Positions 54,878-64,000 of a DNA stretch of 64,000 nt are shown here, one piece after another. Position numbers and translations under genes: made by a program. Below the pieces are notes generated by a model. It did not search any database. It saw nothing but the letters and a program-made list of their open reading frames with translations, and was not told the DNA's origin. Numbering within the stretch: position 1 is the first letter of the stretch; the number at the start of each line of letters is the position of its first letter. Source of the DNA: Duncaniella muris (GTDB lineage: Bacteria; Bacteroidota; Bacteroidia; Bacteroidales; Muribaculaceae); the NCBI RefSeq assembly GCF_003024805.1, contig NZ_PUEC01000002.1:62001-126000 (forward strand), given 5' to 3'.

Positions 54878-55077
54878 TTATGTTGTTTCTTTTTTATTTC
54901 AAAAGAAGGCGGAGAGGGGAGGTGCGCGATCATTGCAAGAGATAAGGCACTTCGACCCTATTAATTGCAAAAGTACGCAGAATAATTGGATAAATTGTCA
55001 TAAGAAATGTTATTTATCCTTTAGCGTTCGTTTTTAAACGGGCCCGTGATGCAAGTAAGATGGAATGGCCGGGGTGT

Positions 55078-56007
55078 TCAGTGGCGGGGTTCCTGCGGGG
55101 CGGCTGTCATGTGGACATCGAGCTGCGGGAAGGGGAAGGAGAGGCCGGGGGCGGCTGTGATGGCGTTGTAGAATTCTTCGTTGTGGTCAAAGTAGACTCC
55201 CCAGAAGTCGGCGCTGGCTACCCATGCGCGCACGCTGAGGTTGACTGATGAGTCGGCCAGTTCGGCCACAACTACGACGGGGGCTTTGACTGACGGCATT
55301 CCGGTTTTTTCTTCCCAGAGGATGCGGGGGTCTTTTCGGAGCAGGTCGAGGAGCAGGGTGCGGGCTCGGTCTACGCTTTCGCCGTAGGAGATGCCTACGG
55401 TCCAGTCCACTCGGCGGTAGGGCTGGATGGAGTAGTTGTTGATGCTTCCGGTGGAGAGGCCGCCGTTGGGTATGATGATCGATTTGTTGTCAGGGGTGCA
55501 GATTATGGTGTTGAAGATTTCTATGCGGGTGACGGTTCCGGCAAAGCCCTGGGCTTCGATGTAGTCGCCGACCTTGAATGGCTTGAGCAGGAGTATGAGC
55601 ACTCCGCCGGCAAAGTTCTGGAGGGTGCCGCTCAGGGCCATGCCTATGGCTACGCCTGCCGAGGCGAAGAGGGCGAGAAAGGAGCTTGTCTCTATGCCGA
55701 GGATGCCTATGACGGTGACGATCAGGATGAAGTAGAGCACGATTCTGACGAGCGAGAGCACGAAAGTGCTCAGCGAGGCTTCGACCTGCCGCCGGTGGAG
55801 TATGCCGTAGACGAAATTGTAGAGTTTGCGGATGATGTATTTGCCTGCGTAGAAGACAAGTATGGCAATAGTCAGTGAAATGGCGAAGTGGACTATGTCA
55901 CTGATGAGTGTGTCGATCAGCTGATCGAAGGAGATGTTTTTGATTGCGCTGCTCTCCTGGGCAACGGTTGGGATTGTGTCAGTCGGAATGATGTCGAGTT
56001 GAAACAT
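55078..56007 (-). CDS. MscS-type mechanosensitive channel
   Basis: 309 aa. Three transmembrane helices: about 30-60 (VHFAISLTIAILVFYAGKYI), about 78-105 (VLSLVRIVLYFILIVTVIGIL) and the pore-lining TM3 with Gly/Ala packing (SAGVAIGMALSGTLQNFAGG). A beta domain follows (KPFKVGDYIEAQGFAGTVTRIEIFNTII, then PNGGLSTGSINNYS) and a C-terminal alpha/beta domain. It opens under membrane tension to release solutes on osmotic downshock. Size and topology match small MscS. It stands alone on the minus strand. Confidence 0.92.
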   Translation of the reverse strand: MFQLDIIPTDTIPTVAQESSAIKNISFDQLIDTLISDIVHFAISLTIAILVFYAGKYIIRKLYNFVYGILHRRQVEASLSTFVLSLVRIVLYFILIVTVIGILGIETSSFLALFASAGVAIGMALSGTLQNFAGGVLILLLKPFKVGDYIEAQGFAGTVTRIEIFNTIICTPDNKSIIIPNGGLSTGSINNYSIQPYRRVDWTVGISYGESVDRARTLLLDLLRKDPRILWEEKTGMPSVKAPVVVVAELADSSVNLSVRAWVASADFWGVYFDHNEEFYNAITAAPGLSFPFPQLDVHMTAAPQEPRH

Positions 56008-56059
56008 TTTTTCTGATAACTATTACTATATGGATGTTCTGCGGGGTTATTTGCCGGTG

Positions 56060-57265
56060 TCAGTTGAAGACCGGGGCTGTCGAGACTACTTCTTTCCACC
56101 AAAGGGTCTTGTCATAGCCGCGGTAGGCGGTCTCTTCGGGCCGTTTGATTATAAACGAACCGAGGCCGCCGTAGGTTCTGACGGCTATGCCGGTGAAGTC
56201 GCGGTCGGTGTGGGCTTTGTAGAGGATGCAGCGGTCAAAGGCGTCCTGCCATGCGGCGAGCAGGGCGGGGGAGTTCTTGGAGATTTTCTTCATGTAGTCC
56301 TCCATGTCGTAGACCGGGCGTGTGGAGTGGAAGACGGGGTCGAAGGGGTTGAAGCTTTGTGACAGGGCCTGTACCTGTGTGAGTTCCGCGGGATAGGAGG
56401 TGAGAGTGGCTAAGATGCCGCGCGAGGCTTCGGCGAGATCGTCGAGAGCTGATGTGTCGACCACTACCATCTGTGAGCGCAGGCCTTTTTCTTTCAGATA
56501 GGTGAATGTGTTGGTGGCGGCGCCGACCAGGTCTGGGGTGCCGTCGGCGAAAAATGCCGGAATGTTCAGATGATAGGGCATGCCTTCGCCTTCGACTTCT
56601 GTCGGCGAGCCGACTATCACGGGTGTCAGAGCGCGCAGTTCATATGCGATTTCTACGGTGCCCATCAGGCAGCAGTCGAAGTATAGGAATGAGAATTTTT
56701 CTCCTTCGAGGGCTTTGCCGAGTGAGGAGAGGCTCATCCATTTGTCGCGGTCGGTTCCGTATGAGCGTGAGGCTTTTGATTGGTCCATGTCTTCGGGGTG
56801 GGTCATCCAGGCTGTGGCGTGGCCCCAGAAAATCATGCCGTAGTCTTCGGCTGGCGCGAGCTCCTTCATGTCGGCAAGCACCTGACGCATGCGTCCGATC
56901 TCTACAGAGTAGAGGTCGGGATCATCGGTGTAGGTTTTCAGTATTTTCTGTCCTTGGACTGTTATCTCGATCAGCTGGGGCGGATTGCCGTCATTGGTAT
57001 AGGGGCGGTTGTAATAGACGAGCAGCCTTCCGCCGTTCAGACCGCCGTTTTTGGCTCCGCGGACCATTTCATCGAGGTCATAGGCATCGAAGCTGTTTGC
57101 CCAGCCGAGGTTGTTGTCGGCCAGCATATAGACAAGCACAGTCCGGTGGACCTCTTCAGATGGAGAGGGCGGTGCGGGGGGCGCGGGCTCGTCGGCTTCG
57201 CCGCAGGAGTTCAGCAGACAGAACGAGCAGAAGGTGAGGAGAATATTGAGCAGAAAGCGGTGCAT
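56060..57265 (-). CDS. Clostripain-family (C11) cysteine peptidase lipoprotein
   Basis: 401 aa from the ATG at 57263-57265 (a TTG four codons upstream is in frame). Lipobox CLLNSC. The catalytic His is in DYGMIFWGHATAW and the Cys in FLYFDCCLMGTVEIAYEL, in the order expected for clan CD peptidase family C11. C11 enzymes cleave after Arg or Lys and may self-activate. As a lipoprotein it would act at the periplasm or surface, in protein turnover or processing. No partner gene in the immediate neighbourhood points to a specific substrate. Confidence 0.88.
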   Translation of the reverse strand: MHRFLLNILLTFCSFCLLNSCGEADEPAPPAPPSPSEEVHRTVLVYMLADNNLGWANSFDAYDLDEMVRGAKNGGLNGGRLLVYYNRPYTNDGNPPQLIEITVQGQKILKTYTDDPDLYSVEIGRMRQVLADMKELAPAEDYGMIFWGHATAWMTHPEDMDQSKASRSYGTDRDKWMSLSSLGKALEGEKFSFLYFDCCLMGTVEIAYELRALTPVIVGSPTEVEGEGMPYHLNIPAFFADGTPDLVGAATNTFTYLKEKGLRSQMVVVDTSALDDLAEASRGILATLTSYPAELTQVQALSQSFNPFDPVFHSTRPVYDMEDYMKKISKNSPALLAAWQDAFDRCILYKAHTDRDFTGIAVRTYGGLGSFIIKRPEETAYRGYDKTLWWKEVVSTAPVFN

Positions 57266-57470
57266 CGGGGTGATCAATTGGTTTATTTCAACGAAATTAC
57301 GATATTTATGTCATTCCGAGGGCGTGATCGGCCCGATTTTAGGATTTTTTTTGAAATGAACAAAAGCAATACCGCTGTCGTTGCTGGAATATAGAGCTAT
57401 ATTTCTGATTGTTTTGGCTTCTGTTAACATTTTTTATCAGGCCTTCTCCCGGATTGAAATGTAATGGTGC

Positions 57471-57478
57471 TATCTTTG
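57471..57478 (+). promoter_or_regulatory. -7 box upstream of the nucleoside kinase
   Basis: TATCTTTG, 42 bp upstream of the leader peptide ATG and 71 bp upstream of the kinase ATG. A -33 TTG is not at the ideal distance (a TTG at 57454-57456 is too close). Confidence 0.45.
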
Positions 57479-57519
57479 CCATCAAGGCAGGCCAGGGCAC
57501 AAGCTGTAATTATTCAAGA

Positions 57520-57552
57520 ATGAAAAATCTTCTAAAATTCAACACATTATGA
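57520..57552 (+). CDS. Candidate 10-residue leader peptide coupled to the kinase
   Basis: ATG at 57520 starts MKNLLKFNTL and stops at TGA 57550-57552, overlapping the kinase start codon as ATGA (57549-57552). An AT-rich, A-rich stretch precedes it, like real Bacteroidetes starts. It has a lysine/leucine pattern but no repeated codon that would make it an obvious attenuator. Translation through it would deliver ribosomes to the kinase ATG. No homology can be judged at this length. Confidence 0.4.
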   Translation: MKNLLKFNTL

Positions 57553-59216
57553 GCGACCAACTGAAGATATACTGCGTCAATCTCGGCGAATACATTCCTG
57601 TCAGCGGCGGTCAGACGCTGCATCAGATATATGAGGAGATCCGTGACAGACTTTCTTTCACTCCTGTCTGCGCGCGGGTCAACAACAAGACCGAAGACCT
57701 TGCCTTTCCGGTGTTCATGCCAAAGCAGGTGGAGTTTCTCTCGGTGAAGTCGCCGTCGGGCCACAGATGCTACATCCGCTCGCTCTGCATGGTGCTTTAC
57801 CGTGCGCTTGTGACGCTCTATCCCGGCGCGCGGCTGGTGATCAGCCATTCGGTTTCGCGCGGATATTATTGCCGGCTCGAAGGAGTCAAGGCTGATGCCG
57901 CTGTGGCGGCGGCTCTCAGGGAGGAGATGCGCAGGCTGGTTGACCGCGATCTGCCGTTCGAGCGCAAGGAGCGCCTGACGCCTGACGTGATCGAGATAAT
58001 GCGCCGTCAGGGTCTGCATGACAAGGTGAAGCTGCTTGAGAGCCTCCATGAACTGTACACTGTCTACTATCGTCTCGATGGTGTCTGCGACTGCTATAAC
58101 GGCAACTTAGTGCCTCGAACCGGAATGCTTCAGGTGTTTGATCTCGTGCCTTATGAGAAGGGGCTTCTGCTGCTTGGTCCTGACCCGGCTGATGACTCGC
58201 GTGCGGCCACTCCGCTTGCGCAGCCCAAGCTCTACCGGGCCTTCACCGACTATCTGAAGTTCAACTCCATCATTGGCATCCGCGATGCGGGCGATGTCAA
58301 TTCGGTGGTGGCCGGAGCGGGCACGTCGATGATGATCAATGTGGCCGAGGCTCTCCACACCAAGTATATCGGCGCCATAGCCGACCGCATCACGGAGCGT
58401 TACCATGAAGGGGGCGCGCGGGTGGTGCTGATTGCCGGTCCGTCGTCATCGGGCAAGACCACTTTCACCAAGCGCCTGGCGGTGCAGCTGCTCACCAATC
58501 TGCTGAACCCGGTGATGATCTCGCTTGACAACTATTTCGTAGACCGCAACCGCACTCCGCGTGACCAGAGCGGCGATTATGACTATGAGTCGCTCTTTGC
58601 TCTCGATCTTGAGCTGTTCAACGACCATCTGAACCGTCTGATCCGTGGCGAGCGCATCGAAATGCCCTATTATAATTTCGAGCGCGGCGAGCGTGAATAC
58701 CGCAATGAGAGCATAGCCCTTGACTCGCATTCGATATTGCTGATCGAGGGTATCCACGGCCTGAATCCGGAACTGACTCGCGATGTGGTGCCTGAGATGA
58801 AATACCGCATCTATGTCTCTGCGCTGACCACACTCGCCATTGATGACCACAATTGGGTGTCGACCACTGACAACCGCCTGCTGCGGCGCATTATCCGCGA
58901 CTACAAGTATCGCGGTACGAGTGCTCTCGACACCATACGCCGCTGGCCGAGCGTGCGCCGGGGAGAAGAGCAGTGGATTTTCCCTTATCAGGAAAATGCC
59001 GATTCGATGTTCAATTCCTCGCTGCTGTTCGAGTTAGGTGTCATGCGTGACGAGGCAGAGCGGGTGTTGCGCAACGTGCCCCGTGATCTGCCGGAATATG
59101 CCGAGGCTCACCGTCTGCGCAAGTTTTTGTCATGCTTCTCGTCCATTCCTTCCAACATGATTCCGCCAAACTCTCTGCTGCGCGAATTTCTTGGAGGCAG
59201 TTCGTTCCATTATTAG
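57549..59216 (+). CDS. Nucleoside (uridine-type) kinase with N-terminal TGS-like domain
   Basis: 555 aa. The N-terminal 60 residues (IYCVNLGEYIPVSGGQTLHQIYEEI) resemble a TGS ubiquitin-like fold, followed by a ThrRS-like second region (about 60-210). The C-terminal half is a phosphoribulokinase/uridine-kinase P-loop domain: IAGPSSSGKTTFTKRL at about 295-310, SLDNYFVDRN with the lid region, and LIEGIHGLNPEL. Such proteins are annotated as nucleoside kinases and occur across Bacteroidetes and Firmicutes; substrate is not proven. A bidirectional hairpin follows the gene. Confidence 0.85.
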   Translation: MSDQLKIYCVNLGEYIPVSGGQTLHQIYEEIRDRLSFTPVCARVNNKTEDLAFPVFMPKQVEFLSVKSPSGHRCYIRSLCMVLYRALVTLYPGARLVISHSVSRGYYCRLEGVKADAAVAAALREEMRRLVDRDLPFERKERLTPDVIEIMRRQGLHDKVKLLESLHELYTVYYRLDGVCDCYNGNLVPRTGMLQVFDLVPYEKGLLLLGPDPADDSRAATPLAQPKLYRAFTDYLKFNSIIGIRDAGDVNSVVAGAGTSMMINVAEALHTKYIGAIADRITERYHEGGARVVLIAGPSSSGKTTFTKRLAVQLLTNLLNPVMISLDNYFVDRNRTPRDQSGDYDYESLFALDLELFNDHLNRLIRGERIEMPYYNFERGEREYRNESIALDSHSILLIEGIHGLNPELTRDVVPEMKYRIYVSALTTLAIDDHNWVSTTDNRLLRRIIRDYKYRGTSALDTIRRWPSVRRGEEQWIFPYQENADSMFNSSLLFELGVMRDEAERVLRNVPRDLPEYAEAHRLRKFLSCFSSIPSNMIPPNSLLREFLGGSSFHY

Positions 59217-59281
59217 ACCGCATTTTTTTTCTGGATCGGGGCTTCCGGCCTCTTTTCGGGATGAGACAATGCAAAGATACA

Positions 59282-59325
59282 ATCGCCGGCCCCGTTATCA
59301 GATGCGATAATGCGGGGCCGGCGAT
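59282..59325. terminator. Bidirectional hairpin terminator between convergent genes
   Basis: A 12-bp perfect GC-rich stem (59282-59293 with 59314-59325; ATCGCCGGCCCC / GGGGCCGGCGAT) extended inward by GTTATC/GATAAT pairing. A T-rich stretch (ATTATTTATG) follows on the plus strand. It lies between the kinase and the small membrane-protein gene on the opposite strand. Confidence 0.75.
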
Positions 59326-59351
59326 ATTATTTATGACAAACAGTTGTCTGT

Positions 59352-59585
59352 CTATTTTCTGAGCCTGTTGATTATTTCAATAGCGAAGTGAACGAATATG
59401 CCGTAGGCAATGGTAGCCAGCAGGGCCATCCCCTCGTTGATGATGATAATGGACGGCAATGGCATTGGCCATTCGGGCCTTGCCTGATGGAAAGCCGCGG
59501 CCACAGCGCAGGCTGAGAGCACGATGAAGACAATGATCATCGACAGCGGAGCGAATCCAAGTTCATATCGGCCTATACGGATCAT
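59352..59585 (-). CDS. Small two-helix membrane protein, unknown
   Basis: 77 aa. Two hydrophobic segments (about residues 12-31, APLSMIIVFIVLSACAVAAA, and 46-68, IIINEGMALLATIAYGIFVHFA) separated by a short Pro-rich loop, with a positively charged C-terminus (NRLRK). No functional motif. It lies 27 bp after the META-domain lipoprotein gene on the same strand, so the two are probably co-expressed. Confidence 0.55.
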   Translation of the reverse strand: MIRIGRYELGFAPLSMIIVFIVLSACAVAAAFHQARPEWPMPLPSIIIINEGMALLATIAYGIFVHFAIEIINRLRK

Positions 59586-59612
59586 AAGTAACTCTTCAAA
59601 ATCAAACGGCTT

Positions 59613-60095
59613 TTATTTCTGAGCGGCGGCTTTGTGCAGAACGATGTACTCTGATGGGTTGCGGCTGTTGAGGCGGGCTGTTGAATCGTTTCCAATATAT
59701 AGGGTGGCGATATTCGGAAGGATTTTTCGGAGTGCGTCTTCTGTCGCCATGTTGTCGCAGGCCTTTTCTGTCATGGCGCCGTCACCGAGGATTATGGAGT
59801 CGCCCTTGATCATATAAGGACCGGAAACGGTGTTGCAGTTGGTCTGGATAAAGTATGTGCTGTCTTCAAATACTATATATTGGTGTGATCCGGGCACTTC
59901 TTCGGAGGGACGGACATAGTCGGAATCGGAGAAAACTATGTTTTCAATATTCCACCGTCCTTTGAGATCGGCATATGCAGCTACGTCCTGTGACTGACAG
60001 TCACTTGTGGCGGTCTGTCCGTTTTTGTTGCCTGTGCATGATGCCGCGCTGAGGGCTGCCAATGCCATTAGCGAAATTTTGATTTGAATTTTCAT
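59613..60095 (-). CDS. META domain-containing lipoprotein
   Basis: 160 aa. Lipobox ALSAASC (Cys about 20). The mature part follows the META (HslJ-like) pattern: LKGRWNIENIVF near 50, then NCNTVSGPYMIKGDSIILG and the TEKAC/ALRKILPNI region. META proteins are small beta-barrel-like envelope proteins with unknown molecular role, some tied to stress resistance. It precedes the small membrane-protein gene. Confidence 0.8.
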   Translation of the reverse strand: MKIQIKISLMALAALSAASCTGNKNGQTATSDCQSQDVAAYADLKGRWNIENIVFSDSDYVRPSEEVPGSHQYIVFEDSTYFIQTNCNTVSGPYMIKGDSIILGDGAMTEKACDNMATEDALRKILPNIATLYIGNDSTARLNSRNPSEYIVLHKAAAQK

Positions 60096-60120
60096 ATTTA
60101 AACAACCTTTTACGGTTTAT

Positions 60121-60169
60121 GCAAAATTGCGGTCTCCTGACATTTTGTATCCATGCAGAGAGACCGCAA
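60121..60169 (-). terminator. Rho-independent terminator after ettA
   Basis: A 10-bp stem (60127-60136 TTGCGGTCTC with 60160-60169 GAGACCGCAA), 45 bp downstream of the ettA stop, followed on the minus strand by a short U-rich tail (AATTTTGC). Confidence 0.65.
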
Positions 60170-60213
60170 AATGATTCTATATAATATAAATAGGTGGTAG
60201 ATACCGATGTTTA

Positions 60214-61899
<1,686 letters not shown>

Positions 61900-61944
61900 G
61901 ATTGGATGGTTGTTGATGCTTGTTGAAATTCAGGATATTAGGAT

Positions 61945-62508
61945 TCAGCGCTTTTTGGGTGCATATTTAGCGGGATAATCGCAGCGGGTCTTTCCGGCTA
62001 TGATGTTGTTGAGTTTTCCTTTGATCAGCTGCTTGCGGATCATCGAAATGTGGTCGATGTATAGTTTGCCTTCGAGGTGGTCGCACTCATGCTGGACTAT
62101 GCGGGCCAGGAAGCCGGTGATCACTTCTTCATGCGGTTCGAAGTTTTCGTCGACCCAGCGCAGGCGGATGTTTTCCACGCGGCTGACGTTTTCCGAAAGT
62201 CCCGGCAGGCTGAGGCAGCCTTCGCCGCGGCTGACGGCTTCTCCGTCAAGCACCTCGATCTCCGGGTTGATGAGCACGAATTTGCGGCCCTCGCATTCGG
62301 GGAATGAATCTTTGACGGGGTCGGCGTCGATCACCACGATTCTGTCAGAGCGACCGATCTGTGGAGCGGCAAGGCCTACGCCTTCACTGGCATACATGGT
62401 GGTGAACATGTTCTCTATAAGCTTTTTGAGCTCAGGATAGTCCCGGCTTATCGGGGCCGCTGTCTTGCGGAGCACCGGATGGCCGTAAAGATAGACTGGT
62501 AAGCGCAT
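61945..62508 (-). CDS. def: Peptide deformylase
   Basis: 187 aa. The three metal-site motifs are present: [11 protein letters not shown] (about 42-52), EGCLSLPG with the Cys ligand, and [15 protein letters not shown] containing the HExxH-like pair. It removes the formyl group from nascent proteins. It is 93 bp downstream of ruvX and 45 bp upstream of ettA, all on the minus strand. Confidence 0.96.
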   Translation of the reverse strand: MRLPVYLYGHPVLRKTAAPISRDYPELKKLIENMFTTMYASEGVGLAAPQIGRSDRIVVIDADPVKDSFPECEGRKFVLINPEIEVLDGEAVSRGEGCLSLPGLSENVSRVENIRLRWVDENFEPHEEVITGFLARIVQHECDHLEGKLYIDHISMIRKQLIKGKLNNIIAGKTRCDYPAKYAPKKR

Positions 62509-62601
62509 TGATATATCTGTTTTTTTGATTATTCCTGGATGATTGGCAAGGAGGGGGAGGTGCCGGCCTGTGGGTGGGCGGCTCTGCTTCCTGTGCGGCG
62601 G

Positions 62602-63018
62602 TCAGATCCGGCGTGATTCGAGATAGCCGTTGAGGATTATGACGGCCGCCATGCGGTCTATGGCGCCTTTGTCGCGGCGGTCGCTTTTCTTGACTCCGGC
62701 ATCGAGCATGGCGCGGTGGGCAAGGGTCGAGGTGAAGCGTTCGTCGAAAAAGCGGATCTCCACTCCCGGCAGCTCCTTGCGCAGGCGGTTGATGGCCGGA
62801 GTGATATAGCGCATCGACTCTGACGGCTCCCCGCCCAGGGTTTTGGGGAGTCCGACAATGATTTCATCGACCGGCTCGCGGCTGACATAGGCCTTGACAT
62901 AGGTTATCAGCTGGGCCGAGGGCACAGTGTCAAGCGCCGTGGCCACTATCTGCAACACGTCGGTCACAGCCAGTCCGCAGCGTTTACGCCCGTAGTCAAT
63001 AGCAAGTAATCGTCCCAT
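62602..63018 (-). CDS. ruvX: Holliday junction resolvase-like protein RuvX/YqgF
   Basis: 138 aa from the ATG at 63016-63018, giving the conserved start MGRLLAIDYGRKRCGLAVTD; the frame is open 17 codons further up but those codons lie over the promoter. An RNase H-like fold with Asp in AIDYG, VGLPKTLGGEPSE, and FFDERFTSTLA near the end. Family members process pre-16S rRNA 5' ends or junctions. A -7-like TATCTTTG (63027-63034) sits just upstream. Confidence 0.92.
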   Translation of the reverse strand: MGRLLAIDYGRKRCGLAVTDVLQIVATALDTVPSAQLITYVKAYVSREPVDEIIVGLPKTLGGEPSESMRYITPAINRLRKELPGVEIRFFDERFTSTLAHRAMLDAGVKKSDRRDKGAIDRMAAVIILNGYLESRRI

Positions 63019-63046
63019 AATGACTGCAAAGATAATAAAAATATTG

Positions 63047-63054
63047 TACATTTG
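63047..63054 (+). promoter_or_regulatory. -7 box of the glutaminase gene
   Basis: TACATTTG, 24 bp upstream of the ATG at 63079, in the short divergent region with ruvX. The opposite-strand TATCTTTG (63027-63034) lies only 12 bp away, so the two promoters probably compete. Confidence 0.45.
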
Positions 63055-63078
63055 CATGTCAAATCCCACCAGATCATC

Positions 63079-63993
63079 ATGGACTATAATAGAATCCTGA
63101 CAGAGATAGCGGTCGAAGTTGAGCCGCTCCGCACCGTAGGACAGCAGGCCTCCTACATACCGGCGCTTGCGAGAGTCAATCCTGACCGTTTCGGCATCTG
63201 CCTTCTCACCACCGATGGTGGCGGAGCCGAGCTGGGTGATGTCGGTGAGCGCTTTTCCATCCAGAGTGTCACCAAAGTCTTCTCACTCTCTATGGCCCTT
63301 TCGCTCAAAGGCGAGGCTCTTTGGGAGAGAGTGGGCAAAGAGCCGTCGGGCTCGGCTTTCAACTCGCTGATACAGCTTGAACTCGACCACGGCATTCCGC
63401 GCAATCCGTTCATCAATGCCGGTGCAATCGTTGTGGCCGACGTGCTCCTTTCGGAACTCTCCGATCCGGAGGGTGAATATATAGACTTCATACGCCGTAT
63501 CTCCGGCGATCCCACCGTAGGATATGACCGCGAGGTAGCGGCTTCGGAGAGGACTACGGGCTATGTTAACGCCGCCATTGCCAACATGCTCAAGTATTAC
63601 GGCAATCTGCAAAACGACATCGAGGACGTGTTGCGCTTCTACTTCCTGCAGTGTTCCGTCAAGATGGACTGCCGTCAGCTGGCCCAATCGTTTCTGCCCT
63701 TTGCCGACCGCAACCGGGAATTCTCCTTCGGCGGCGTCAGCCTGACCTATTCGCAGGTAAAGCGCATCAACGCCATCATGCAGACCTGCGGATTCTACAA
63801 CGATGCCGGTGAATATTCCTATCTGGTCGGACTTCCCGGCAAGAGCGGAGTCGGCGGCGGCATAGCAGCCGTCTATCCCGGGCGCTATGCCGTGGCCACC
63901 TGGAGCCCGCGCCTCAACGAAAAAGGCAACTCCGTGATGGGTATGAAGGCTCTGGAGCTGCTTACCTCCTACACCCACGAATCAATCTTCTGA
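63079..63993 (+). CDS. glsA: Glutaminase A
   Basis: 304 aa from the ATG at 63079 (nine more open codons upstream lie over the promoter). A serine-dependent beta-lactamase-like glutaminase: the SxxK motif is in FSIQSVTKVFSL, with GKEPSGSAFNSL, NPFINAGAI, and a late GLPGKSGVGGGI. It converts glutamine to glutamate and ammonia; in gut anaerobes this may help acid resistance and nitrogen supply. It ends 7 bp before the window edge. Confidence 0.95.
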   Translation: MDYNRILTEIAVEVEPLRTVGQQASYIPALARVNPDRFGICLLTTDGGGAELGDVGERFSIQSVTKVFSLSMALSLKGEALWERVGKEPSGSAFNSLIQLELDHGIPRNPFINAGAIVVADVLLSELSDPEGEYIDFIRRISGDPTVGYDREVAASERTTGYVNAAIANMLKYYGNLQNDIEDVLRFYFLQCSVKMDCRQLAQSFLPFADRNREFSFGGVSLTYSQVKRINAIMQTCGFYNDAGEYSYLVGLPGKSGVGGGIAAVYPGRYAVATWSPRLNEKGNSVMGMKALELLTSYTHESIF

Positions 63994-64000
63994 CAGCCGC

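Overview
The window is a chromosomal stretch from an anaerobic gut-type Bacteroidales bacterium. The evidence for that is a SusC/SusD xylan-utilisation locus, TAnnTTTG-type (sigma-ABfr) promoter boxes with TTG/TTTG about 18-20 bp upstream, weak Shine-Dalgarno sites, a reverse-type rubrerythrin, many lipoproteins with a Cys lipobox, and a PorZ-like protein. The sequence is GC-rich for the order, which together with gene content suggests Muribaculaceae; that placement is inference.

Layout: (1) 1-7.4 kb, minus strand: a truncated M28 peptidase lipoprotein, rubrerythrin plus a PerR-type peroxide regulator with a near-perfect Per box, a probable small RNA with its own promoter and terminator, LpxH, a SufT-like Fe-S factor, DNA polymerase I with a dead proofreading site, and a compact AT-rich GNAT toxin/antitoxin pair. 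(2) 7.5-16.7 kb: an LruC-domain lipoprotein, a polyprenyl diphosphate synthase, ManA, an unknown conserved protein, PorZ, a MITE-like element with 33-bp terminal inverted repeats, and an RdgB pyrophosphatase in frame with an unknown N-terminal domain. (3) 16.9-32.8 kb, plus strand: the dcw cell-wall/division cluster rsmH-ftsL-ftsI-murE-mraY-murD-ftsW-murG-murC-ftsQ-ftsA-ftsZ, closed by a strong terminator and an array of REP-like hairpins. (4) 33-51 kb, minus strand: a xylan utilisation locus (SusC, SusD, surface glycan-binding protein, GH10 xylanase with nested CBMs, then a GH35-like protein, an SGNH esterase, a GPH sugar symporter, a second GH10, GH43 and GH67). (5) 51.2-64 kb: recJ-recQ, an MscS channel, a C11 clostripain-like lipoprotein, a nucleoside kinase with a coupled leader peptide, small envelope proteins, ruvX-def-ettA, and a divergent glutaminase.

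The xylan locus makes a coherent pathway: the outer-membrane SusCD/SGBP complex and the large surface GH10 cut and capture xylan; the esterase, small GH10, GH67 and GH43 remove acetyl, glucuronyl and arabinosyl/xylosyl groups; and the GPH symporter carries products across the inner membrane. No HTCS or other dedicated regulator lies in the window. The dcw cluster gives the full lipid II and divisome core, but mraZ, murF, ddl and murB are not here.

No wholly new multi-gene system is proven. The signals most worth following are the candidate small RNA at about 2.36-2.45 kb, the MITE-like element at 15.4-15.7 kb, the REP-like repeat that appears to have become the last codons of the GH67 gene, the 15-bp in-frame minisatellite in ftsA, and the 10-residue leader peptide that overlaps the nucleoside kinase start.
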